This document shows, piece by piece, positions 45,124-57,739 of a stretch of 64,000 nucleotides of DNA. Position numbers and translations under genes: made by a program. Numbering within the stretch: position 1 is the first letter of the stretch; the number at the start of each line of letters is the position of its first letter. A model generated the notes under the pieces. That model did not search any database and was not told where the DNA came from. It was given only the letters and a program-made list of their open reading frames with translations. Location: NCBI GenBank assembly GCA_011799875.1, contig CM022303.1, positions 191,071,700 to 191,135,699 of the forward strand. The letters are read 5' to 3'. The stretch comes from Thinopyrum elongatum. Taxonomy: Eukaryota > Streptophyta > Magnoliopsida > Poales > Poaceae.

Positions 45124-46551
45124 TAGCATACGCCTCATGGCAACTATTAGTGTTTTGGGCTTCTTAGTGTGGATGAACATTCACGTTCAATGGAAGTGGT
45201 CTATTTGAGATTTTTTTTTCCATATGACTATATGTATCTTACAAATACTATACCAAAAGCAATAAAATAGCATTGGGGGCTCTCAACGTTTCTTGTTAAA
45301 AACAAAGTGATTTACGTATAAGACCGGAGGAGCCCTTTCATTTTAGGATGGATACTGCAATATATGTACTATTTTATATCTAGGACAGACAACATGAAGA
45401 GAGATTGTTGATTATCCTTCTGTTGTCTATTATTCATTATAATTTTTTTGATTAGTGTTCGTGGGGTAGTTGGATTGGATTTCTACCCGTTTTTATTAAT
45501 GATGATCATGGGACCCCTAGATATTTTTGTCAACATTAAATGGCGATTCATATATACTTTCTAGTACAACACATGTACATGTATGTTGCATAAATATACT
45601 CCTGAGTGTACATACATACTGTTTTTTTCTATAGTATGGAAAATTTCTGGATTTAATGATTTTTCAAATATATAGATAATTAATTTGCTCTCTTATTATG
45701 CAAAAAACAATTGACTTATACTCCAGTAGAGAAGAATCCTCTGCTGCTATTTTCATACAAAAATCTGATGGAAGAAATATTACTTCACATCATCTCCGTT
45801 GCACATATATGCAGGCAAGCATCAAATATTCTAAGCTTGCAAAATGTCATCTACATCCACGAAAGCATGCAAAAAGTTGAAGCCAGAGGGCCTGCATCAT
45901 GCCAAAATTAGTAAATTGAAGAGATGTGGGTTCTCATGGGTTGGGAGATTAAGGGCTTGTTCGGAGTCCCTCCGCTCCACGAGGCCTCTCCCAGAGCTGA
46001 CTAAGTTCGAGTTAAAAGCTGCAGAGAGAACGAAAAGGTACTCCATGGATTCTTAAATTCTACGGAGTGGGTGGACTGCCGAACAACTCCTAAGAATGCG
46101 CGCTGCAGGACGGACACAAAGTTGCTCATCTCCATTGCCTCCCGTGGAGGCCGTGTCACAACACGTCCCTGGAGTTGGGTCCCGAGATGCTTCAAGTCAA
46201 GGTAGCAAGGTGCGTGGTGTGCGCCGTCGTGGTCCTTCCCGTTGGTTTCTGACTCCCGATGGGTTTTTGCAACGCTTACTTTTTCTTCATTTTCACGTCC
46301 AATCCCGGCCTTTTCTTTTTCATCCGTAGTGTGTTGCGCCTTTTTTGTCGTTTCCATCCTGTTCTATCATGGTCGCGCCTTTTCCATTCTTTGTGTTTTC
46401 TCTTCTTCCTTAATTTCCTTCCTTGATTCTTGGAGCGCCTTGCTGATTTCAGATCACACACATATATAAATTGGTGGAATATGATGTAAAAAAGTGAGGC
46501 GGTACTATTTAATATGAAATCGATTCCTTCTTTTAAAACAAAAACCACAAG

Positions 46552-46606
46552 TAGTTCAGCTGGACATAGCCTTCACGACGGTTTGCGAGGTGGGCAGTTC
46601 GATTCC
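46552..46606 (+). other. tRNA-like pol III A/B boxes in Helitron 3
   Basis: tagttcagctgg resembles an A box and agttcgattcc a B box, 33 bases apart, the usual tRNA spacing. No complete cloverleaf can be drawn with confidence, so it is a tRNA relic or SINE head rather than a working tRNA. Confidence 0.35.
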
Positions 46607-46875
46607 GGTTGATAGTGATCATATTTTTGCCTGATGGGCTGCCTTCGTTGGGCCTAGGCCGGGCGGAATTTATTTTTTCAGAACTTTTCTGAGGGCACAA
46701 AACGACCTATGAAAAAAGAAGTACGACGTAATAAAAAAGTCCGTTGTATGAAGAAAAGTGGAGAAACAATCCGCGCAATAAAAGCGGACGGTCTACAAAA
46801 TAAAATCCCGACATAAACTCGTATCTATACCAAATAAAAGCACATATTCCTTCTCTTTCTCAAACATCTTAATGC

Positions 46876-46915
46876 TAGCTGAACTGGTTTGTGCATGTGG
46901 CCGCAGTTCGAGTCC
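46876..46915 (+). other. second tRNA-like A/B box pair
   Basis: tagctgaactgg and agttcgagtcc, with only about 17 bases between them. Same interpretation as the first pair, weaker. Confidence 0.25.
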
Positions 46916-47080
46916 TTGCAAACGTAATTTTTTTCTCAACACGAATTTCTTTTACGTGCAATAGAAACGAAAAGAAAAAACAGGGACGACGTACGGAAAA
47001 ATTGGACGGACGTACGGAAAATCAAAAAACAATTACGTGGACCAAAAAAGTAGAGAAATAGTCCTCCCTTTAATATTAGG

Positions 47081-48280
47081 TAAAGGTTTGCCTGTTGAAA
47101 CTCTTGGAGACCCTCTTCCACCTAAGGGTGACCCTGTGTTTGAATTAAAGAAATTACCTGATACACTAAAATATGCTTATCTTGATGAAAAAAAGATATA
47201 TATCCTGTTATTATCAATGCTAACCTTTCAGAGCATGAAGAAAAGAGATTACTTAAAACTCCAAGGAAGCACCGTGCTGCTATTGGATATACTCTTGCTG
47301 ATCTTAAGGGCATTAGTCCCACTTTATGTCAGGACAAGTTTGATATGGAGCTTGATGCTAAGCCAGTTGTCGATCATAAACGCCGTCTGAATCCTAAGAT
47401 GAAGGATGTGGTAAGAACTGAAATATTAAAGCTTCTGGAAGCAGGTATAATTTATCCTATAGCTGATAGTAGATGGGTAAATCATGTTCTTTGCGTTCCT
47501 AAGAAAGGAGGCATTACCGTTATTCCTAATGATAAAAATGAACTTATCCCACAAAGAACTGTAACTGGTTATAGGATGGTAACTGATTTCAGGAGATTAA
47601 ATAAAGCTACTAGAAAAGATCATTACCCCTACCTTTTATCGATCAAATGTTAGAAATATTGTCTAAGCATACACACTTCTACTTTTTAGATGGATATTCT
47701 GATTTTTCTCAAATTCCTATGTCACAAGAAGATCAAAACAAAACTACCTTTACTTGTCCTTTCGGAACTTATGCTTATAGGCGTATGCCTTTTGGTTTAT
47801 GAAATGCACCTTCTACATTTCAAAGATGTATGACTGCTATATTCTCCCACTTATGTGAAAAGATTGTTGAGGCATTCATGGATGTTCTTTCTGTTTACGG
47901 GACTTCTTTTGATGATTGCTTAAGAAACCTTGATCGAGTTTTGTAGAGATGTGAAGAAACTAACTTTGTCTTGAATTGGGAGAAGTGCCACTTTATGGTG
48001 AATGAAGGTATAGTCCTTGGGCATAAAATTTCTAAAAAATGTATTGAATTAGACAAAGCTAAAGTTGGTGCAATTGAGAAAATGCCATGTCCTAAAGATA
48101 TCAAAGCTATAAGAAGTTTCCTTGGTCATGCAGTTTCTATAGGAGGTTCAGAAAAGACTTCTCTAAAATTTCTAGGCCTCTTACTAATCTTTTGAAAAAA
48201 GATGTTCCATTTTTTTAGGATGATTGTGTAGAAGCCTTTGAAGTACTTAAGAAAGCCTTAATCTCTGCACCCATTGTTCA
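47081..48280 (+). pseudogene. reverse transcriptase of element A
   Basis: Begins GLPVETLGDPLPPKGDPVFE, shifts frame near 47,200, and continues through the LLEAGIIYPIADSRWVNHV and MVTDFRRLNKATRKDHYP blocks of gypsy RT. Later pieces carry FLDGYSDFSQIPM, YRRMPFGL with a TGA right after it, and FMDVLSVYG where YMDDFSVYG is expected. The second catalytic Asp is replaced by Val, and at least four stops or shifts are present, so it is dead. Confidence 0.9.
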
Positions 48281-48878
48281 ACCACCTCATTGGAACTTGC
48301 CTTTTGAAACAATGTGTGATGCTAGTGACTATGTTGTTGGTGTTGTTCTAGGACAAAGACTTGATAAGAAATTGAATGTTATTCATTATGCTAGTAAGAC
48401 TCTAGACAGTGCTCAAACAAATTATGGTACTACTGAGAAAGAATTTCTAGCAGGTGTGTTTGCATGTGATAAATTCAGGTCTTACATTGTTGATTCTAAA
48501 GTAACTATTCACACTGATCATGCTACTATTAAATACCTTATGGTAAAGAAAGATGCTAAACCTAGACTGGTTAGGTGGGTTCTTTTATTACAAGAATTTG
48601 ATTTGCATATTATTGATAGAAAGGGAGCTGAGAACCCTATAGCGGATAACTTGTCTAGAATGGAAAATGTTCTTGATGACCCACAACCTATTAATGATAG
48701 TTTTTCTGATGAGCAGTTAGCTGTTATAAATGCTTCTACTTCTCGTAATAGTCCTTGGTATGCAGACTATGCTAATTACATTGTTGCTAAATACATCCCA
48801 CCTAGCTATACATACCAACAAAAGAAAAAATTCTTCTTTGATTTAAGATATTACTTTTGGGATGACCCACATCTATAA
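48281..48878 (+). pseudogene. RNase H of element A
   Basis: Frame of about 193 residues with [42 protein letters not shown] and [12 protein letters not shown], the Ty3/gypsy RNase H set. It ends with the linker to integrase (YYFWDDPHL) and a TAA. This is the longest unbroken part of A's pol. Confidence 0.93.
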
Positions 48879-49650
48879 AAAGAAGGAGTAGATGGTGTTG
48901 TTAGACAATGTGTACCTGAGCATGAACAGGAAAAAATCCTACGGAAGTGTCACTCCGAGGCATACGGAGGACACCATGCTGGAGATAGAGCTGCACATAA
49001 GGTATTACAGCCTGGTTTTTATTGGCCTACTCTTTTCAAAGATGCACGTAAGTTTGTCCTTTATTGTGATGAATGTCAAAGAATTGCTAATATTGGTAGA
49101 CGACAGGAAATGCCTATGAATTATTCACTTGTTATTGAACTATTCGATGTTTGGTGTTTCGATTATTGGGACCTTATCCTTCCTCTAGGATATACCCATA
49201 TTCTGGTTGTTGTTGATTATGTTACTAAGTGGGTAGAAGCTATTCCAACTAGTAGTGCTGATCACAACACCTCTATTAAGATGCTTAAAGAAGTTATATT
49301 CTTGAGTTTTGGAGTCCCTAGATATTTGATGACTGATGGTGGTTCACATTTTATTCATGGTGCTTTCCGGAAACTTCTTGCTAAATATGATGTTAATCGT
49401 AGAATTGCATCGCCTTATCACCCTCAGTCTAGTGGCCAAGTTGAATTGAGTAATAGAGAAATCAATTTAATCTTGCAAAAGACCATTAATAGATATAGAA
49501 ATAATTGGTTTAAGAAACTTGATAATGCACTATGGGCCTATAGAACTGCTTATAAGAATCCTATGGGTATGTCTCCGTAAAAAATGGTTTATGGAAAAGC
49601 ATGTCATTTACCTCTAGAATTATAACATAAAGCATATTGGACAATTAAGG
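48879..49650 (+). pseudogene. integrase of element A
   Basis: In pieces: the HHCC region (EAYGGHHAG, then CDECQR), the core with FDYWD for the first Asp, MTDGGSHFIHGAF for the second and GQVELSNREI for the Glu, and the WAYRTAYKNPMGMSP block followed by a stop. A frameshift near 49,110 and stops after 49,578 and 49,620 break it. Confidence 0.9.
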
Positions 49651-50418
49651 AACTCAATTATGATTTTAAACTTGCCGGTGAAAAGAGGTTATTTGATATT
49701 AGTTCTCTGGATGAGTGGAGAACCCAAGCTTATCAAAATGCCAAGTTGTTTAAATAAAAAGTTAAAAGATGGCATGAAAAAAGAATTGAAAACGGTAATT
49801 CAAAGTTGGTGAGCCTATTCTATTGTACAATCCTCGTTTCAGATTTTTTTTGCAGGAAAACTTCTCTCCAATGAGAAGGACCCTATATCATCGAAGAGGT
49901 TTATCGCTCCGAAGTTATCAAGATCAACAATGCTGAGTCCACTAATCTGAGAGTGGTTAATGGACAAAGAATTAAGCATTATATCTCAGGTACATCTATT
50001 AATGTTGAAACTAATATTTTTCAAACTATGACACCATAGGAACACATAAGAGAGACCTTCCGGAACACTCCAGAACCCTGAAAAAGAGTAGGTATGTGAT
50101 ACGGTAAGTAAACCAACTCCAAAAATTCCATAAAAAATATTTTTGTCTGTTTTGGAATATTAGAAAAAATACAAAAATAAGAAACAACAGAGAGGATCCA
50201 CGAGGAGGTCACAAGGCAACAGGGCGCGCCCTACCCCCTGGGCGCGTCGGGTTGCCTTGTGGGCCCCTCGTGTGCCTTCCCGACTCTATTTTCCTCCCCT
50301 ATACTTGTTTTGCAAGATAAAAATTCTTTACATATACTCCTGGACGTTTTGACCACCATATCGCAAGTTTCTCTCATGTTCTTATTCCGGGCTGTTTTTC
50401 TGACAGATCTAAATCACC
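49651..50418. other. integrase tail and spacer of element A
   Basis: The first 200 bases still hold the integrase C-terminal end in broken frames (SSLDEWRTQAYQNAKLF). The rest is non-coding spacer with a GC-rich piece (gggcgcgcccta) near 50,220-50,260. Confidence 0.7.
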
Positions 50419-50875
50419 ATGGCACCTCCAAGTTCGTCCAAGGACAAGTTCTACGATAAGATCATCAACCCTTACCTACCGGAGGTGATGAAACACCCTC
50501 AAACCATTGAGATGCGTGAGGAGGTGCTTCACATCTGGGACGTTCAAGGGCCCAAGAAGACCGGAAGTGAGGAGGCCAGGCTCGAAGCAGTGGAGCGGGA
50601 GATCTTCAAGTGCCAAGGGATGGTGGAGTGTGGACTCAATGCTAACCACTCCATGATCACAGAATTTCTCCGTGAGCACAAGGTGGACAACAAGGAGATT
50701 GGGGACGTCATATTCAAGCTCAATAACTAGATTGATCATCTTCAGGCCCAAGTTTATGATTTACAAAACCAAAATTTTGACTATGAAGCCAGGTTTAAAG
50801 GTATGAGTTTAGCTACAAGTTTCAGGGCTCCGGAAATCTATTCATCCTTCTATGATGGAGAGCCTATGTCATGGA
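50419..50875 (+). pseudogene. 3' ORF of element A, first part
   Basis: Starts MAPPSSSKDKFYDK and continues with a charged, helix-rich sequence; a TAG at 50728-50730 interrupts, followed by IDHLQAQVYDLQNQ, a coiled-coil-like segment. It sits where Athila-lineage elements have an env-like gene but shows no membrane segment, so I do not call it env. Copia D splits it after ATGGA; the rest follows at 59449. Confidence 0.75.
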
Positions 50876-52598
50876 TGTTGGAAATATGCCCTAGAGGCAA
50901 TAATAAAGTGGTTATTATTATATTTCCTTGTTCGTGATAATTGTCTATTGTTCATGCTATAATTGTGTTAACCGGAAACCGTAATACATGTGTGAATACA
51001 TAGATCACAGCATGTCCCTAGAAAGCCTCTAGTTGACTAGCTCGTTGATCAATAGATGGTTATGGTCTCCTAACCATGGACATTGGATGTCATTGATAAC
51101 GGGATCACATCATTAGGAGAATGATGTGATGGACAAGACCCAATCCTAAGCATAGCACAAGATCGTGTAGTTCATTTGCTAGAGCTTTTCTAATGTCAAG
51201 TATCATTTCCTTAGACCATGAGATTGTGCAACTCCCGGATACCGTAGGAATGCTTTGGGTATATCAAACGTCACAACGTAACTGGGTGACCATAAAGGTG
51301 CACTACAGGTATCTCCGAAAGTGTCTGTTGGGTTGGCACGAATCGAGACTGGGATTTGTCACTCCGTATGACGGAGAGGTATCTCTGGGCCCACTCGGTA
51401 ATGCATCATCATAATGAGCTCAATGTGACTAAAGAGTTAGCCACGGGATCATGCGTTACGGAACGAGTAAAGAGACTTGCCGGTAACGAGATTGAACTAG
51501 GTATGGGGATACCGACGATCGAATCTCGGGCAAGTAACATACCGATGGACAAAGGGAATTGTATACGGGATTGATTGAATCCTCGACATCGTGGTTCATC
51601 CGATGAGATCATCGTGGAACATGTGGGAGCCAACATGGGTATCCAGATCCCGCTGTTGGTTATTGGCCGGAGAGATGTCTCGGTCATGTCTACATGGTTC
51701 CCGAACCCGTAGGGTCTACACACTTAAGGTTCGGTGACGCTAGAGTTGTTATGGGAAATAGTATGTGGTTACCGAGTGTTGTTCGGAGTCCCGGATGAGA
51801 TCCCGGACGTCACGAGGAGTTCCAGAATGGTCCGGAGGTGAAGATTTATATATGGGAAATCATCATACGGTCACCGGAAGTATTCGGGGGTTTGCCGGTA
51901 TTGTACCGGGACCACCGAAGGGGTTCCGGGGTCCACCGGGAGGGTCCACCTGCCCCGGAGGGCCCTATGGGCTGTATGTGGAAGGGAACCAGCCCCTAAG
52001 TGGGCTGGGCGCCACCCTCTTAGGGCCCATGCGCCTAGGGTTTGGGGGAAACCCTAAAGGGGGCGCCCCCCTTGGCTTGGGGGGCAAGCCCCCTCCCCGC
52101 GGCCGCCGCCCCCCCTCTAGATCTCATCTAGAGGGGCCGGCCCCCTTCCCCCTTCACCCTATAAATAGAGGGGAGGAGGGAGGGCAGCAGTACATCATCC
52201 AAGGCGCAGCCCTCCCCCTCTCCAACACCCCCTCCTCCTACGTTGAGCTTGGCGAAGCCCTGCCGGAGAACTGCAAGCTCCACCACCACGCCGTCGTGCT
52301 GCCGGAGTTGTCTTCCCCAACCTCTCCCTCCTCCTTGCTGGATCAAGGAGCGGGAGACGTCACCGGGCTGCACGTGTGTTGAACGCGGAGGCGCCGTTGT
52401 TCGGCGCTTAGATCGGAATCGACCGCGATCTGAATCGCTGCGTGTACAACTCCTCCAACCGCGTTCTTGCAACGCTTCCGCATCGCGATCTTCAATGGTA
52501 TGAAGATGCACTCCCCTCTCTCTCGTTGCTAGTCTCTCCATAGATTGATCTTGGTGATGCGTAGATTTTTTTTTTAATTTCTACACCGATCCCCAACA
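50876..52598 (+). repeat. 5' LTR of element D
   Basis: 1723 bp, TG...CA. TATA box TATAAATAG at 52160-52168. It has a 13-bp block (gggagggtccacc) near 51,930 that the 3' LTR lacks, flanked by the direct repeat gtccacc. Confidence 0.95.
52160..52168 (+). promoter_or_regulatory. TATA box in 5' LTR of D
   Basis: TATAAATAG in the known promoter zone of BARE-type LTRs; repeated in the 3' LTR at 59010-59018. Confidence 0.8.
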
Positions 52599-52599
52599 G

Positions 52600-52615
52600 T
52601 GATATCAGAGCTAGG
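52600..52615 (+). promoter_or_regulatory. primer-binding site of D (initiator tRNA-Met)
   Basis: TGATATCAGAGCTAGG, two changes from the usual TGGTATCAGAGCCAGG. Confidence 0.88.
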
Positions 52616-53886
52616 TCTATGCGTAGTTTCTATGCACGAGTAGAACACAAGTTGTTGTGGGCGTCGATTTTGTCAATTTACTTGCTGTTACTAGTCTTAT
52701 CTTGATTCGGCGGCATCATGGGATGAAGCGGCCCGGACCGACCTTACACGTACGCTTACGTGAGACAGGTTCCACTGACTGACATGCACTAGTTGCATAA
52801 GGTGGCTAGCGGGTGTCTGTCTCTCCCACTTTAGCCGGATCGGATTCGATGAAAATGGTCCTTATGAAGGGTAAATAGAAATTGGCATATCACGTTGTGG
52901 TTTTGGCGTAGGTAAGAAACGTTCTTGCTAGAAACCTATAGCAGCCACGTAAAAATTTGCAACAACAATTAGAGGACGTCTAACTTGTTCTTGCAGCATA
53001 TGCCGTGTGATGTGATATGGCCAAAAGGATGTGATGAATGATATATGTGATGTATGAGATTGATCATGTTCTTGTAATAGGAATCACGACTTGCATGTCG
53101 ATGAGTATGACAACCGGCAGGAGCCATAGGAGTTGTCTTAATTTATTGTATGACCTGCGTGTCAATGAAAACGCCATGTAATTACTTTACTTTATTGCTA
53201 ACCGTTAGCCATAGTAGTAGAAGTAATAGTTGGCGAGACAACTTCATGAAGACACGATGATGGAGATCATGATGATGGAGATCATGGTGTCATGTCGGTG
53301 ATGATGATGATCATGGCGCCCCGAAGATGGAGATCAAAAGGAGCAAAATGATATTGGCCATATCATGTCACTATTTGATTGCATGTGATGTTTATCATTT
53401 TTTTTACATCTTATTTGCTTAGAACAACGGTAGCATAAATAAGATGATCCCTCGCTAAAATTTCAAGAAAGTGTTTCCCCTAACTGTGCACCGTTGCGAA
53501 GGTTCGTTGTTTCGAAGCACCACGTGATGATCGGGTGTGATAGATTCTAACGTTCGAATACAACGGGTGTAAGCCAGATTTACACATGCAAAACACTTAG
53601 GTTGACTTGACGAGCCTAGCATGTACAGACATGGCCTCGGAACAGGGAAGACCGAAAGGTCGAACATGAGTCGTATAGAAGATACGATCAACATAGAGAT
53701 GTTCACCGTTAATGACTAGTCCGTCTCACGTGATGATCGGACACGGCCTAGTCGATTCGGATCATGTGTCACTTAGATGACTAGAGGGATGTCTATCTGA
53801 GTGGGAGTTCATTGAATAATTTGATTAGATGAACTTAATTATCATGAACTTAGTCTAAAATCTTTACAATATGTCTTGTAGATCAA
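52616..53886 (+). other. untranslated leader of element D
   Basis: About 1.3 kb before the gag ATG, typical in length for BARE-type elements. Has short direct repeats (gatgatggagatcat) and no long plus-strand frame. Confidence 0.8.
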
Positions 53887-55140
53887 ATGGCCCACGCTAA
53901 TGTTGCCCTCAACTTCAACGCGTTCCTAGAGAAAACCAAGCTGAAAGACGATGGTAGCAACTACACGGATTGGGTCCGTAACCTGAGGATCATCCTCATA
54001 GCTGCCAAGAAAGCTTATGTCCTTGAAGCACCGCTAGGTGACGCACCTGTTTTCCCGGCAACTCAAGACGTTATGAACGTCTGGCAGTCACGTAGTGATG
54101 ATTACTCCCTGGTTCAGTGCGGCATGCTTTACAGCTTAGAACCGGGGCTCCAAAAGCGTTTTGAGCAACACGGAGCATATGAGATGTTCCAAGAGCTGAA
54201 AATGGTTTTCCAAGCTCATGCCCGAGTCGAGAGATATGAAGTCTCCGACAAGTTCTACAGTTGTAAGATGGAGGAGAATAGTTCTGTCAGCGAGCACATA
54301 CTCAAAATGTCTGGGTTGCACAACCGCTTTACTCAGCTGGGAGTTAATCTCCCGGATGACGCGGTCGTTGACAGAATCCTTCAGTCGCTTCCACCTATCT
54401 ACAAGAGCTTTGTGATGAACTTCAATATGCAGGGGATGGAAAAAACCATTCCTGAGGTATATTCAATGCTGAAATCAGCGGAGGTGGAGATCAAAAGGGA
54501 ACATCAAGTGTTGATGGTGAATAAAACCACTAAGTTCAAGAAAGGCAAGGGTAAAAAGAACTTCAAGAAGGATGGCAAGGGAGTTGCCGCGCCCGGTAAG
54601 CAAGCTGCCGGGAAGAAGCCAAAGAATGGACCCAAGCCTAAGACTGAATGCTTTTATTGCAAGGGAAACGGTCACTGGAAGCGGAACTGCCCCAAGTACT
54701 TAGCGGATAAGAAGGCCGACAATACCAAAGGTATATATGATATACATGTTATTGATGTGTACCTTACCAGCGCTCGTAGTAGCTCCTGGGTATTTGATAC
54801 CGGTGCGGTTGCTCACATTTGTAACTCAAAACAAGAGCTGCGGAATAAGCGGAGACTGGCGAAGGACGAGGTGACGATGCGCGTCGGGAATGGTTCCAAG
54901 GTCGATGTGATCGCCATCGGCACGCTACCTCTACATCTACCTTCGGGATTAGTTTTAAACCTCAATAATTTTTATTTAGTACCAGCTTTGAGCATGAACA
55001 TTGTATCAGGATCTTGTTTGATGCGAGATGGCTACTCATTTAAATCCGAGAATAATGGTTGTTCTATTTATATGAGAGATATGTTTTATGGTCATGCCCC
55101 GCTGGTCAATGGTTTATTTTTTATTGAATCTCGAACGTGA
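53887..55140 (+). pseudogene. gag and protease of element D
   Basis: 417 residues. Gag core up to about residue 240 (DWVRNLRIILIAAKKAYVL, LPPIYKSFVMNFNMQGM), a Lys-rich basic stretch, the zinc knuckle CFYCKGNGHWKRNC, then copia protease with WVFDTGAVAHIC as the active site. The frame ends at TGA 55138-55140, where a one-base loss shifts it out of the integrase frame. Start chosen at MAHANVALNF, as in related elements. Confidence 0.92.
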
Positions 55141-57707
55141 TGTTACACATATTCATAGTGTAAATGACCAAGACTCCATTCTCCGGAACAATGGAGCGAG
55201 CAGCCAACTTGTTGGAAATAATACATACTGATGTATGCGGTCCAATGAGTGTTGAGGCTCGCGGTGGCTATCGTTATGTTCTCACCCTCACTGATGACTT
55301 AAGTAGATATGGGTATGTCTACTTAATGAAACACAAGTCTGAGACCTTTGAAAAGTTCAAGGAATTTCAGAGTGAGGTAGAGAATCAACGTGACAGGAAA
55401 ATAAAGTTCTTACGATCAGATCGTGGAGGAGAATATTTGAGTCACGAGTTTGGCACGCACTTAAGGAAATGTGGAATTGTTTCACAACTCACGCCGCCTG
55501 GAACACCTCAGCGAAATGGTGTGTCCGAACGTCGTAATCGCACTCTATTGGATATGGTGCGATCTATGATGTCTCTTACCGATCTACCACTATCATTTTG
55601 GGGTTACGCTTTAGAGACTGCCGCATTCACTTTAAATAGGGCACCGTCTAAATCCGTTGAGATGACACCGTATGAATTATGGTTTGGGAAGAAACCTAAG
55701 CTGTCGTTTCTGAAAGTTTGGGGATGCGATGCTTATGTCAAGAAACTTCAACCTGAAAAGCTCGAACCCAAATCGGAAAAATGCGTCTTCATAGGATACC
55801 CTAAGGAAACTATTGGGTATACCTTCTACCTTAGATCCGAAGGCAAGATCTTTGTTGCCAAGAATGGATCCTTTCTGGAGAAAGAGTTTCTCTCAAAAGA
55901 AGTAAGTGGGAGGAAAGTAGAACTTGATGAGGTACCCCCTCTTGAACCGGAGAGTAGCGCAGCTCAGGAAGATGTCTCTGTGGTGCCTGCACCGACTAGA
56001 GAGGAAGTTAATGATGATGATCATGAAACTTCGGATCAAGTTGCTACTGAACTTCGTAGGTCCACGAGGACACGTTCCGCACCAGAGTGGTATGACAACC
56101 CTGTCCTGGAAATCATGTTGTTAGACAACGGTGAACCTTCGAACTATGAAGAAGCGATGGCGGGCCCGGATTCCAACAAATGGCTTGAAGCCATGAAATC
56201 CGAGATAGGATCCATGTATGAGAACAAAGTATGGACTTTGGTGGACTTGCCTGATGATCGGCGAGCCATAGAAAATAAATGGATCTTTAAGAAGAAGACT
56301 GACGCGGATGGTAATGTGACCGTCTATAAGGCTCGGCTTGTCACTAAGGGTTATCGACAAGTTCAAGGGGTTGACTACGATGAGACCTTCTCACCCATAG
56401 CAAAGCTGAAGTCCGTCCGAATCATGTTAGCAATTGCCGCATTCTATGATTATGAAATCTGGCAAATGGACGTCAAAACGGCATTCCTTAATGGTTTCCT
56501 TAAGGAAGAATTGTATATGATGCAGCTGGAAGGTTTTGTCGATCCTAAGAATGCTGACAAAGTATGCAAGCTCCAGCGCTCAATCTATGGGCTGGTGCAA
56601 GCATCTCGGAGTTGGAACATTCGCTTTGATGAGATGATCAAAGCATTTGGTTTTATGCAGACTTATGGAGAAGCCTGTATTTACAAGAAAGTGAGTGGGA
56701 GCTCTGTAGCATTTCTCATATTATATGTGGATGACATACTATTGATGGGAAATGATATAGAACTTTTGGAAAGCATAAAGGCCTACTTGAATAAGTGTTT
56801 TTCAATGAAGGACCTTGGAGAAGCTGCTTACATATTAGGCATTAAGATCTATAGAGATAGATCGAGACGCCTCATTGGTCTTTCGCAAAGCACATACCTT
56901 GACAAGATATTGAAGAAGTTCAATATGGATCAGTCCAAGAAGGGGTTCTTGCCTGTATTGCAAGGTGTGAGATTGAGCACGGCTCAATGCCCGACCTCGG
57001 CAGAAGATAAAGAAAAGATGAGTGTCATCCCCTATGCCTCAGCCATAGGGTCTATTATGTATGCCATGCTGTGTACCAGACCTGATGTGAACCTCGCCGT
57101 AAGTTTGGTAGGGAGGTACCAAAGTAATCCCGGCATGGAACACTGGACAGCGGTCAAGAACATCCTGAAGTACCTGAAAAGGACTAAGGATATGTTTCTC
57201 GTTTATGGAGGTGACGAAGAGCTCGTCGTAAAGGGTTACGTCGATGCTAGCTTCGACACAGATCTGGATGACTCCAAGTCACAAACTGGATACGTGTATA
57301 TTTTGAATGGTGGGGCAGTCAGCTGGTGCAGTTGCAAGCAAAGCGTCGTGGTGGGATCTACATGTGAAGCGGAGTACATAGCAGCCTCGGAGGCAGCACA
57401 GGAAGCAATCTAGATGAAGGAGTTCATCACCGACCTAGGAGTTATTCCCAATGCGTCGGGCCCAATGACTCTCTTCTGTGACAACACTGGAGCTATTGCC
57501 CTTGCCAAGGAGCCTAGGTTTCACAAGAAGACCAGGCATATCAAGCGTCGCTTCAACTCCATTCGTGAACATGTTCAAGATGGAGACATAGATATTTGTA
57601 AAGTGCATACGGATCTGAATGTCGCAGATCCGTTGACTAAACCTCTTCCACGAGCAAAACATGATCAACACCAGAACTCTATGGGTGTTCGATTCATCAC
57701 AATGTAA
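55141..57707 (+). pseudogene. integrase, RT and RNase H of element D
   Basis: The pre-integrase zinc-binding region (HHCC) is missing: the DVTHIHSV end of the protease segment joins MTKTPFSG directly, a deletion of roughly 150-200 bases. The integrase core keeps IHTDVCGP, RSDRGGEY and NGVSERRNRTLLD. RT has the KARLVTKGYRQVQGVDYDETF block, QMDVKTAFLNGFL and LYVDDILLMG with both catalytic Asp. RNase H has YVDASFDTD and EAEYIAASEA. A TAG at 57411-57413 replaces the Trp of the EAxWM segment; the same frame then continues to 57707. Confidence 0.93.
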
Positions 57708-57728
57708 CTAGATTATTGACTCTAGTGC

Positions 57729-57739
57729 AAGTGGGAGAC
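57729..57739 (+). promoter_or_regulatory. polypurine tract of D
   Basis: aagtgggagac directly before the 3' LTR, the usual copia priming site. Confidence 0.88.

Larger units (their letters stand above)
44816..47080 (-). mobile_element. Helitron 3 (2.27 kb, minus orientation)
   Basis: On the minus strand the right border begins CCTAATATTAAAGGGAGG (a decayed TC end) and the left border ends ...gcaacgcacgggcatttgtgCTAG. It lies between A44815 and T47081. Taking it out restores the reading frame of element A exactly (KHN followed by KGLPVETLG). No helicase coding is visible; the interior holds a GA microsatellite, tRNA-like boxes and GC-rich pieces. Confidence 0.85.

Noticed and set aside
46552..46606. 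Functional tRNA gene
   Set aside because: Boxes are present but no acceptor stem or anticodon arm can be paired with confidence.
50419..50875. Env-like gene in element A
   Set aside because: No signal peptide or membrane segment is visible; kept as an ORF of unknown role.
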